In this document: piece after piece, positions 12,920-24,336 of the stretch | How positions within the stretch are numbered: the first letter of the stretch is position 1 | Layout: the number at the start of each line of letters is the position of its first letter | Assembly (NCBI RefSeq): GCF_001949145.1 | Contig: NW_019091637.1 | Location: 246,268 to 310,267, forward strand | Length of the DNA stretch: 64,000 bases | Source: Acanthaster planci | Taxonomy: Eukaryota; Echinodermata; Asteroidea; Valvatida; Acanthasteridae | Direction of reading: 5' to 3' | Translations under genes and position numbers: made by a program | Notes under the pieces: generated by a model | Databases searched by the model: none | Seen by the model: only the letters and a program-made list of their open reading frames with translations | What the model was told of the DNA's origin: nothing

Positions 12920-15313
12920 TTTCAAACACGTGTCAAACTCCTTTTTTCTTGCAAAACCGGCTTTGATCTTTCGGTCAATGCGGACATACATGTACAAGAT
13001 GTTGCAGGCAGATGATCATGACGGAAGGTCAAAAGTGTAACCTTTGAACTCTGTATATTCGATGAGTCGAATATGAGAGAGGTGTGTTTCAACGAAAGCA
13101 ATAATTGATCATAATTAATTATATCCCTTATGATACCATACTTAACACTCTTTACTGAAATCTTGTATTACTTACTTTTATTACTTTTAATTTTGGTTTC
13201 TTACTGTCTTTTCAAGTTTAATGCATCATCGGTTATCAGTTTTTTCCCGCATGATTTCGGTTGTTCCATTTCTGACACACCGAGTTGTCAGCAAGTTGTG
13301 TGCCAGGCCTCAGGCAGTATGCCCGGCCGGTGTCACAACACTGTGTAATGCTTACCAATATTCATCTCCCTCAATGTAAAAGGATCCGAAAAACACGAGT
13401 CTCATACCACACAAGGGCGCTGTTGAATACGAAGGACTTGCCCGAGTCCCTTAAGACAGCACTAAATTTCTGGTTTTTTTTTTTTGAGAGAAATCATCGT
13501 CCTACAACTGCTTGTTTTGTCTCTTTGTATGCACATAGGTCCAAAACATTAAAATAGATTGTTCAAAACCCACAGCGACCCCGAAACAAATGGCTCAGGC
13601 TACCCCATATGCATGGAACATCTAAAATTAGTCTAAATTAATCATCAGCTGCAACAAAAGAACGGACAGCTTATTAAGCCAGGTACATGCATATTAATGC
13701 AAATGTCACGGTGTTGTAAATTACTTGTCCTTTTATTGTTTTTTGTTTGACAAAAATAAGGCATACAGTGTAATGTCAGTGTAACATCACATTACACTGA
13801 TGTGTAGCGGGAAACTAAAACTCGGAGGATGTAATTTGGCACTTAATTGCTTTTACGCAATTTACAAAAGAAGTTATGAGCATGAATGTTTCATTTGCCT
13901 AAGGCTAATTTAGTACTGTCTCCCTGGTGGATGGTGGAATGGTGACTATGGAAGTCAGTGTTGGTGTTAGTATTGAGTGGTTGTGTTAGGGTGATTGAAC
14001 TTTTGAGGATTTTTGCCCAAGCCAAATGTAACATTAATATAAATCCTTGGAATTCATGGCTATGCATGCCTAAATTGCATTAGATTTTTATTGTACCCAT
14101 CTACAATTGCTTGTACTTATACAGGTAATTCCTGCTACATAAATTTTCTATAGACGTTTAATATAACAGTGGGTCGGTCGACATACTGTACATCAGGAAA
14201 ATCAGTTACCTGATTGGTGGGCTCTTTCATACTAAACGTAAAAGCATTGCAATTTTTTTTTAAAGTCCATCATAAGTCTGATTGCTTTCCTATTGGGAAT
14301 AGGCTCATTGATATCAGGGATGAAGTCAATGTTGTCCTGTGCGTATATAGCTATACGGAGACAAACAAATGAGCGGAGCCCTCCTTTCACAAAACACCAC
14401 ATCTGTTGGACACCACAGCAAGCAAATAGCAAGCTCACTGACTGATGAGCCTGATGACCAGAAACTCTAAATGTACACTGAAATTCCTTTGGGAAATTGG
14501 TGACGGTGTTAGAAAGTCTTGAAAACTTTATTCACCGAAAAATGAAAACAAAATATTTTCATGGACCATCATGCCTATTACATTTTAAAAGTGAGTTTCT
14601 TTACTTTTGCCACATCACAATAGACTCTTACTGATCACATAGCTCATGTGTGTACGTGTGTATACAACTAGTACATTGCACACTTTATGGGAAAAACAAA
14701 TTTCCAACCGAATAAAGCGTTCTAACTAAGTACTTAATGAAACTGTCAAATCCATAACCTATATGCTCCAACAATCAAAAGAAGATGAAAAAGTAGACCA
14801 ATTGATGCTCAGTCTTCGACTGTCTTCTTTCTTCGCAAAAAAATACACTGGACAAATAAAAAAGAAAAACTCCGAAAAAAGTGATGAGTGTCAAAATCTG
14901 AGATTCTTCAGCATAATGAGCCAGTTCGGTATTAAGGTCTTTCGGAAATAAAGTGCGCGCGAGCCAGCGCATGGTAATACGTAAAAAAAAATGCATCACA
15001 CTCGCTTAACTGGTGCAAGTCTAATTTCGCTCACAAAATGCGTAGGCCTACCGCTTTCGTGCGCCCATGCCTGTCTTTGTTCGGATCGTTTTACGCGGAC
15101 AGGGTTGAGCCGATCGAAAAAATTTTTAACATGTATGTACATGTAAGTAACATCGACCGTCGTTTATGTCATGTTTAACGTTAGAGAGGAATGGTGATTA
15201 CCAGAATCCACATTATTGTCTAAGTAAGTACTCGCACACGTTGTTTATCTACCTAGTGAAAGATTGAGGACTTTCTACCGAATACGAAGCATCACCACCA
15301 GTGCTGTGTCACT

Positions 15314-15382
15314 TAGCCCCACTAACACTAGTAAGATCCTAAGGATGGATCAGGAGTGAGAGTCCGTGCCACACTGGGGCTA
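15314..15382. mobile_element. Mutator-like MITE, copy B (9-bp target-site duplication)
   Basis: It begins TAGCCCCACTA and ends GAGTCCGTGCCACACT followed by GGGGCTA, matching copy A with a decayed left arm. It is flanked by an exact direct repeat TGTGTCACT (15305-15313 and 15383-15391). A 9-bp duplication is characteristic of Mutator-like elements. Confidence 0.8.
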
Positions 15383-15542
15383 TGTGTCACTGTGCATCAT
15401 GATCATGTGGCTGTGTCAGTCATGTGTTCGTCCGTTGTCGGTTGTGCCTGTTTACCAGTTCGAAGATGCTCATTAAATTCTGTGTGCTCCGCTGCTCAAC
15501 TTTTATCAAATCATCTTGATTATGATAATAACTATTATGGGC

Positions 15543-15728
15543 GTTTCACAATAGTGGGCCTCCAAGACTTGGCAAGAGTTTGCAACACGTTGGCCAATCA
15601 CAATGTGCATGGCAAGCAAAATCTGTCAACCCAATCATGCCAATGCGCGTTTGAAAAGAGTCGACAGATTTTGCATGTTGTGATTGGCCAGCGCGTTGCA
15701 AACTCTTGGAGGTGTACTCTTGTGAAAC
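15543..15728. mobile_element. Palindromic MITE family B, copy 1
   Basis: A 186-bp imperfect palindrome. The arms start GTTTCACAATAGTGGGCCTC and carry CCAAGA, AGAGTTTGCAACACGTTGGC and CCAATCACA. The right arm mirrors them and ends TTGTGAAAC. A second copy with the same arms is at 44711-44871. It lies between the divergent SMG8 and OTUD3 5' ends. No clear target-site duplication was found. Confidence 0.8.
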
Positions 15729-16160
15729 ACCTGTGTTGAACAGTGCTAGCCTTTGATGGTGGACTGGAGGAAGGGGCATGAGAGGGCAAGGGCAGACATG
15801 GCCATGGGGTGTGGGTTGCTCCTGGATGGGGTGCATGTCCTGTACATGCTGTTATCTACAACGGTGTTTCACCTCACTCAGTCACTGTGACCGTGGCTTG
15901 CAAAAATTCTTGGATGAACCCTTAAATCTGTCCGTAGGCCTACACAGACCAAAATGGAATTGCATGCCAAGCTCACAGTGGGGTGAAAACACCGTTCACG
16001 TGTCACAATGTAGCTGTAAAGGTCACAAAGCTCCCGAATGAATGCATAAAGTTATGTCGGTCCATTTTTAAAAGTAGGCCCAGGCCTACATGTACATGTA
16101 TACACGTACAGTACTCTATCAACAGCTTGCTGAAGACATGGAAGACTAAGAGAAAAAGAG

Positions 16161-19100
16161 ATGAGCAAAGCGAACCGCAGACAAACCAAAAACCTCTCAG
16201 CCAACCAGCGACGAGATGCTCAGGAGAGGAAACGAGATGAGAGGGCAATTCGCAACGGTTACAGGTGCTAACATTTCATCAACTCTATTTTTATACCCCA
16301 TCAGTATTGCTCATTATCATCCCTGTCCGCATCAGTTCTTGAAGGTCACAAGTTTGAATTTTGTAAATTTCGTTTTGAGACTTGGTTTCCTATATCTGTG
16401 TGCATGAGCCTTTAAAAAGAATTTGCCTTGTTTTTACAATGCCACATACCGCATGTAGTTTTAGGAGGGATGGACATTTTTATACAGGATGTAAATCTGT
16501 TGGGCTGTCGACCAGGGTTTCAAGGGAGAAGGTGGCTGCTTACCTCAGCTAACATGGAAGTAACATGGCTTCAAATCTGTACCTTGCATAAAACCCAGAA
16601 AGATATGTCATGGCTTGTTGTTTTGGTTTCCCTGAGATGAGATTAAGCACTTTTATTTTGGAATAATTTTGTTTAATAAAAACAAGCTTAGTTATTCGCA
16701 GGGACAGTGAAGTGATGTGCATAACTTGTTTGTGTTTCATTCCCCCCCAGGAAACAGCAGAGAGATGCATCATACCTTGCAGATGATGAGAACTTTGCAG
16801 GCTTCGCCACTCAGATTCAGACGGTGGGACTAGAACTGAGAGATGTACCAGGGGATGGGTAGGTGGCCAGTTGGCTGTACATTTCTGGTTTAAGTTGCAT
16901 TCAAGTTAACCTCTTCAATACTGGTGACACATTCAGCATAGACAAATCTAAGTTGATATCAGAGCTACAGTTGTACTACACTTAAGAGCACATAATATGC
17001 ATTCTTTATATCTGGGTCCAGATAAAGTATTTAGAGACTGCCAGTTTCCAATTAAGTGCAGATCTGGGTTCTCATGGTCATGGGAAATCCTGAAAAAAAA
17101 AAAAGGCCAAGGAGTTTATTGAAAAGTCATGGAAAATTGTGGAAAAATGGTGTCCTGGAATCCTGTTGGAGGGAAAAAAGTTATTGAAAAGCAAAGGAAA
17201 TCAAGATCATGCAACTTGCAAGGGTTTTATTTTGATGCATCGCTTTAGATGTGATGGCGCAATAGTGGTAACTACAGGCTTTGTCAGTCAGTAGTAGTGG
17301 CTATGGCTGTCTTCTGATTGGTTCATAAAACGAAACAACTTTTCTCTGCATGATTTGCATTTGCTTCAGTAGTGATTCTAAATAAGGTGGTTCCAAATCC
17401 ATAAAACTCATACGTAAGTCTTGTAGTCATAGAATCGGTCTTGATTTATTTGATGAGCCTTCTTTTTCAACCAGTAACTGTCTCTTCCGGGCCCTGGGTG
17501 ACCAAATGGATGGTCACGGACGGAACCATTTGAAGCACCGAGCAGAGACGGTGCAGTATATCCTTGAACACCGAGATGACTTTGAGCCATTCGTTGAGGA
17601 TGATGTGCCATTTGACAGACACAGTAAGACATAAACGAGAGCCAAACAATACATGTATTTAAAAAAATGTTTGGACAATTGTTTCTCCCCCTCTGTTAAT
17701 TCTCACATTTCAAAGCAACAATTTTACTGCAGAAAGCTTTTGTCAATACAGTAATGAAAGTCATGAATTTGAATTTTCCATGTGTATATTAAAATATTTT
17801 CCGGGTAATAGCTTAGTAGAACTCTTCAACCCCGTTTGGACATGGCCGTCACTTTTAATTGTCAGGATTTTGTAATGGGCAAAAGTTGGCATTGGACAAG
17901 CAGCGTTCTCAGCTGTAATATGAAGGACATAAATAACATTTTGAGAAAATAATCTGCCCTAGAGATTACATGTATTTTCAAGCAAGCTGTATGAATGACT
18001 TTTCAGTAAAATATCCTGTAGTGCAGGAAAGCTTTTCTTTTTTGTCTCTTTTTCCAGTTGAGAATCTTGCCAAGTCTGGTACCTATGCCGGAAATGACAG
18101 TATTGTAGCATTCGCACGCAGGCACGGCCTCAACGTGGTCATACATCAACTGAATGCACCAGACTGGAAGGCGAGTGTATCCATCACTCCTTTTTGTGCA
18201 CGTTTACAGAGTAAAGACCTCTGAAAAACCATACTCGGGATTCAGCCAGTTGACTAGTCCAATCTTATCTCAGCAGTTCCTTTGTCACATCATTGGTCAG
18301 TTACTATTTACAGCTGGGTTCTGTTGATATTTCCACTGTAAGTGTACATTTCCACCTCTCGAAATGCTTCAAGACAGCTTACAGTCCATTACAAAGGGTG
18401 ATCTGATCCCCTCCACAAATATGGAAAGAAGATTCACGGAAGTTACTCTTTAACCACGGAGAGCGTCTAAATGCAACTTGTTTCAGGCATGTTTTCCCTC
18501 ATCCTGTGATTTTTTCTCAGTCCTTCACACCCCTTGCACCTTGAAATTCTTCCACAGGTAAGTGGGTCCGACAGGCCAGAGGCTAGAGAGCTTCATATAG
18601 CATACCACAATGGGGACCATTACTCCAGTGTGCGGAAATTTGGGGACAAGTCGCAAGAGCCAACCAAATTCAAGGTAAAAGTGTCATCCATCCAAGGTGG
18701 CATTGTAACTATTTAAATGGACCTTGTTGTTCCCTGCTTGTTAGACTCAATGGAGAGAAATACCAGTACATCACCGGTATCCACCAGTTCATGTGTTAGA
18801 ACTCTGTGGTGTGCACTTTTCAGTTGAATGTGTGTGGTCCTGCATTTTCTCTCTGCTAGAGGAATGCAGCTGACGGTTAGTGTAAGACGGACATATCGTG
18901 TAGTGGGTTTTAAAACCAATGTTCTGTGTTTCACAGCTTTTTGCAACCTGGAAAAAGGCACACTATGGGGGAACTGGCAAAAAAGATAAGAAACAAAACT
19001 CACTTAACTAAACCAAGGATATTCGCAGAAAAAGTCACAAGAAACTGAATTAACAGGGACTCAAATACCAGTATTTGACTTAACAAAAAAGGACAACAAA

Positions 19101-21947
19101 AATTTATTAATTTAAAGTACCAACAAAATGCAAAAACCAAAAGGACTACAAGCTGAAAAGACTTAACCCCAAGAGACGGAAACCGACATAGCGTGTCATA
19201 GTAGATCTCGTGAGAATTTTGGCTTTCAATCACTGACTTTAGAAGCAGACAGAAACCTGACTTGAGCAGAAAATTATACTCCAGCGAGGAGGAACACATA
19301 CATGAACAGTGACAGTGTCTCTGCTGGTCTGCTCTCCAAACTAAGTGTGGTCAGAGTACAGGGTCAAGTTGAATAGGTAGAAGGGCCAAAGTAAATAAAC
19401 AGGGGGATACTCTAACAGAAAAATACAGGGGAAATCTGATCTAAAACTGGATTTGTTATAGGGGAACTACACCTATGAAAAGACGTATATTCAACAACCA
19501 ACTCATTTCTGGCTCTGCCACATGTGCAACAACTTTTTGTACAGGGTCCATTGAGTATCATGTCAAGTCAAAGAAAAAGATTCACACATCAAAGTAATTG
19601 ATGCTTGTAGTGGTCTTCAGTAATTTTTTGGGAATTTCCTTATTGCTGTTATTGACAGATTCAACTGTTACAATTTGCAATTTACATTTGCAATGCAATC
19701 GGTCATGAGAAAAACCGCAAATTTCTTATTGAGGCTCTTACCCGTATTGTGACTGTAGTCCTCAGATCCAAGAAAACATGTGGACAGCAGAGAGAAGACC
19801 AAGCACAAAGACACAAATGACCATTCTTCTTGTGGTGCCTCTGCTGGCAATGATATCACAGTGGACAGGGCCTGGAGTAATGGCAGCATGGACGATATGG
19901 TTCTACGCATCATGGATGCCACTGGGTGTCAGGTAGCCTACTATTAAGAATAGCATTTAAATATATATATATAGTACAGTTCAGTGCCATGACCCGGAAA
20001 GGTATGGAACAGAACTTGACTTCTGAGCTCAAAACCACAAACATTCCCCATCTGAACTTTAGCTGAACTATGGCATCGGCTGAGCCTCATACATGTAGCT
20101 GTCCCGAATCAGTAGACAGACATGCTTCAAGAGGCCTCATTAGTAGTCTTAACAGGCAACTCACATCCATGTTGGTTGATCCTAGTCTTGGAAAGTTTGG
20201 TCTTGTATCTATGCCAGTCACAGCATGCTGTGCTCTGATGAAAGCAAATACGTAAAGCTACAAAGAAGCACAATGTGTTATCCACTCGTCCCATTCCAAG
20301 ACTACACAGCACCTTTGTAAAATTATGCAAGATCCCTTAACTGTCCTGGGCTTGTCCTGTACAGGATGCTGGTCTTATCAGCGACACCTTGGAGGACAAC
20401 CAGTACGATGTAGAGGCAACCATCGACTTTATTCTGCAATTTTTACAAGAGGATATTCAACCTGATGGTAAGAATTGACAGTGTTGACTGAAGTTGGATC
20501 AAACCCTACGGTCGTCACAGAGCCACATCGCTGTTCTACTGATATTAGTTGTTTTGAAAGGAACAAATTTAAAACAAAATCGACAAAACCATACAATGCA
20601 CATAAAATACACAACATCAGATATAGTGTAGAATACCACAAGTCCACAAAGTTGATGTACGTACATGCCTACTTTCAACCAGCAATGTGTTTTAAGAGAT
20701 GCACATTAAGGGGTGCAAGGTTGTTAGTAGTCACCCAGTCTTAAGCCATGACATTTAAGTATTCAAACTGTATCAAGAACATCAGTTAGTCATCCATTTC
20801 ACGTTGCTGTGTGAAAGGACTTGTGATAGGACTCACAACTGAACCTGAGACAAGCTCAAGTTGACTGCAGCCTTGATGAGTTTACATCTGAAAATGAAGA
20901 GAGACTCAAGTTTAGGTCGACATCCCTTTACGTAGCATCACAAAAATCATGGACATATGGTATGTTGGTGTGAGATGTAAGAGAATGTCTCACTTGCTAA
21001 CACAGAATACATCTTCTTTCTTTTCTGAAGATCAAACAGCGTCCAAAGACGCTACCGGAAATCCTGAAAGCAGCATCTGGTTGCCAGGAGGCACAGGGTC
21101 TCGCCTCTTTGGCGTACCTGTCGAAGGAGACTCGAGGATAACCCAGCCAAACAGAACACATGGTAGAGGAAGAGGGAGGGTGAGTATCAGGAGTTGGAAT
21201 AACGGGCATAAGACAAAAAGATTGCCTCTGACATGCAGAGGCTATTACAATAAGAGCAAGGGGTAATCTATCAAGAGTCGACAGGCTGCAAATTTATTGC
21301 AGTTTTTGCTGACTCAACATACGTCTCTAGTTGTACAGAGTGATTAAAGTGAATCCATGTTCTTGAAATACTAAATGCATTGGATCAGCTGGAAAGGCAA
21401 ACGTTACTGAAAATAGCACTCCGGCAGAATCCAAGGATTGAACATTACTGATCATCGTCATGACTGTTGTGTGACAAAATTTTCAGCTGCAGGTTATATT
21501 TACATGTAACACATCCATAGCCATTAGTGGGTTAAGGGTGCTATGCAGGGTGACTCTAAAATCCCATTTTAGAAATATGAAACTGAAGCAAACTTCTAAC
21601 ACCCACAATAACAACCTTAATATACACATCATGTTTCGATTTTAGCAGAACCTTTCTGAAAGAGAAAATTCACGTGTTCCTGTAATCCATGCCTCATGCT
21701 TTGGTCCCTTTTACAAGTTAATTACGGCACATTCTGACATGACACATTTACTTTTCAGGGTCAACGGCCGGCCGTCAACAGCCGCACTCTGAAGCAGCTG
21801 AAGAGGGCAGAGAAGAAGGAACGGCAGACGGAGAGGCACAAATTGAAAGTATTGGGCATTCAAACAGAGAACAGGGACGAGCATGACGAAGACGCTCAGA
21901 GCATCGTGTCTGTTCCCATTGGGCAGATGGGAGCTCTCTCGATATGA
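16161..21947 (+). CDS. OTUD3: OTUD3 orthologue, OTU-family deubiquitinase (9 exons, complete, 401 aa)
   Basis: A cysteine protease that removes ubiquitin chains. Exons: 16161-16264, 16751-16858, 17475-17623, 18058-18170, 18558-18674, 19759-19932, 20365-20467, 21031-21179, 21759-21947. All are phase-consistent and the 401-aa product compares with 398 aa in human. The basic N-terminus ([13 protein letters not shown]) leads into the OTU domain. [11 protein letters not shown] gives catalytic Asp70 and Cys73; FVEDDVPF and [11 protein letters not shown] follow, then ELHIAY and GDHYSSVR with catalytic His179. A UBA-like segment lies at about residues 239-287 and a lysine/arginine-rich coiled tail at the C-terminus. 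Intron 4 (18171-18557) uses a GC donor (AAG|gcgagt); this is the junction that keeps phase and family alignment. Exon 5 starts with GTAAGT directly after its acceptor. An AATAAA at about 22401 is a plausible poly(A) signal. The ATG at 16161 opens a basic N-terminus like the human one. Confidence 0.96.
18171..18557 (+). other. OTUD3 intron 4: GC-AG intron ending at a ratchet-like CAG|GTAAGT
   Basis: The donor is AAG|gcgagt and the acceptor ttcttccacag, followed in the exon by GTAAGT, which encodes Val-Ser. Splicing rebuilds AAG|GTAAGT, a near-ideal donor, at the exon-exon junction. The nearby GT four bases downstream would break the frame. Confidence 0.8.
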
Positions 21948-22400
21948 TAGTTTGGAGCAGGTTACCTTGCACAGACTGTTTTGCATTTCGCAAGCTGTTG
22001 AATGGCATTAAGATTACTCCAGTAGTCACACAGTGTAATTGGGTCTTGGAGCTTTGCAGGCAGTAGGATCACTGTGGAATATTGAGAGTGGTGCAACTGG
22101 TATAAATTTGCACTCAGTCAAGTGAAGATCTAATGCATCACTGAAGACTTCACACTTTGACCAGCTGACACAACATACCAGTAATTTGTTGAAGGCGCAA
22201 CATTTTTTGCGCAGGCTGGAAAATTTCCAGTGTGCATCATCCACTGACATGCAGGTCCAGTTGCTGAGGCTTACATTCTGCATAGGATCTCCTGTGCTTC
22301 TTTGTACTAGGAAGGAAAAATAATGACATTTATAAAAGTGATCTATGGAGTTTGAAACTGATATTTACCAATGCATTGTACAGGTATATTTTCAGATGAT

Positions 22401-22406
22401 AATAAA
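22401..22406 (+). terminator. Probable OTUD3 poly(A) signal AATAAA
   Basis: AATAAA lies about 450 bp after the OTUD3 stop codon, in an AT-rich stretch with TG/T-rich sequence downstream. Cleavage-site position is inferred only. Confidence 0.5.
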
Positions 22407-22429
22407 AGTATGATGGTTAAACACAACAC

Positions 22430-24336
22430 AAAATGCCAGCTATACTTTGTTTTATTGATTACGTCAAAGCATTACTCAGAGGACAGTTTGTAAATGGATA
22501 CAGATCAACAAACGTCCATTATGCAGCACACACCGAGGTAATATCAAGGCGTTTGCACGGCTAAAACATGTGTAAGTACAAGTAAAACACCGTTTTTCAA
22601 AAGAACGTGTCAACTCGTACAGACCAAGTACTCTGCCCTCGGTGAGTTTTGGAACATCATCAAGGTGACGTCCAGAGCTCTTGTGAGTCTAGATCCACAC
22701 TGCTTCGACTGTTTATTCTACAGGAACATCAGATAGCATTTTTTTTTTGCATGGTGGTTAGAATTCCCTAAGAAGTTTCTGGAGTTAGTACCAAAGCAGT
22801 GTTTTGACATGCAAAGTCTGACATGCTGGGGCCAATTTTACAGAGATGCTTACGCATAAAATTTGCTGATGCATGAAACAACCTTCCTTAAACAAAGGTC
22901 ACCAGTTCAAACTCTATCTGATTGTCATGCTAACCCAAAGACAGGTACATGTAAATACGATCCTAAAACAATATACATGTACATCACAGGGAGTTTTGGC
23001 TGGTTACCTGATTTATCAAGCAAGGTTTTCTTGCACTTTAGCAGCTCTACGAAATTGGCCCCTGATTTCCAGTGTCTGCAACATACATGTAGCTACTTTG
23101 CGAATGGCACATCCACATCATTGTTAGCAATTTCATCAATACAATAAAATGGAATGGATAGCAAGAAAATTAAGTCATTTAAACTTACGTTTGAAATATA
23201 CATGAATATATGACAAGGGTTACACTTGTCTAATTCTGACTCAAATCATACATGTAGACACAACCGTTCAAAAATATGTCTAATACTTAAAAACAGCAAC
23301 AATGATTTAATTATCGGCAATTATTAAAGGCATAATGTCAATTTACACAAGTTTGAGTTAGTAGCTTGTCATCTATCCTCTGAATTAAACCTACACTTTG
23401 CAGTGAATTGAATACTTGAACATTACACCACATGAAACCATCCACTGATCTACATGAATACCAATCCTGTATCTGGAACATTACAAAATGTCTCTGGCAA
23501 GATCTAACTTGTTCATTTCGTAATTTTTTTGTTCAAAAAGCAAAATTGTTGTGTTTTCCGTAAAACTTTCCAACAGGGTATTAACATTGGCTTTGAAAAT
23601 GTCAATGATATTTTATTCTGAAATGGGATTTATCAGACAAGCAATAACATGTACATATACATGTTTGCACTTCTCAATCGATGACCATCATACATGTAGA
23701 TGTACATGTACAAAGCTGTGCTCCAATGTAATCAGGTACACTTTAGTATCACTTTTAAGTACTGCAGTTTTTACTGAACTTGCCATTTCAAATATGACTG
23801 TTTTTTGGTTTTTATGAGTATTTCCATGAAAATGAGCAAAATTGTAATGTCATTGTGGGATGAAAGCCTACATGCAGATGTTACAATGATTCGTGCACAA
23901 AATGATAGCTTTATGCTTTTAAATTTTTCTAACCCAAGTTTTTTCATCTTTAGCAATTGATTAAGTTCACTGCAATAAGCAATGAAAAATCCCTTCCAAG
24001 AAATGTTTGCAGTGGGTAAAACCTGGCCTCAAGCTTTTGAATAGTAAAACCTATGTCTTTCCTGGATAACATCACAGGAACAGAGCCCTCAGTTGTCCAG
24101 GAAAGTTGGATTCAAGTGTTCATAAAAGTGCACTTTTCAATACATTCAACCTAGGAATGTCAAATAATTTTCACAGATTGTAGAACTTTAAAAATATATT
24201 TTGTCTAATAAAAATCCATTGCTGCTACACCCTCAAGATGACTTGTGTTGGGCTTGCATGGACTTGTGATGGACTAAACCTACAGTCCTCTGTACCCATT
24301 ACCATGGATGCTGGTGGGGAAAAAAAAAGAACCTGA
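22430..24336. other. Intergenic spacer between convergent OTUD3 and the J-like gene
   Basis: No gene is recognised. There are many TACATGTA/ACATGTAC palindromic words (for example around 22945-22985 and 23640-23712) and AT-rich sequence. Part of it is probably the 3' UTR of the minus-strand J-like gene. Confidence 0.5.

Noticed and set aside
18171-18176. Alternative GT donor four bases downstream of the GC donor in OTUD3 intron 4
   Set aside because: Using the GT in gcgagt would add four bases and break the frame with exon 5. The GC donor keeps both phase and family alignment.
20070-20750. Plus-strand frames between OTUD3 exons 6 and 8
   Set aside because: They are not in phase with the OTUD3 exons and show no conserved motif; treated as intron.
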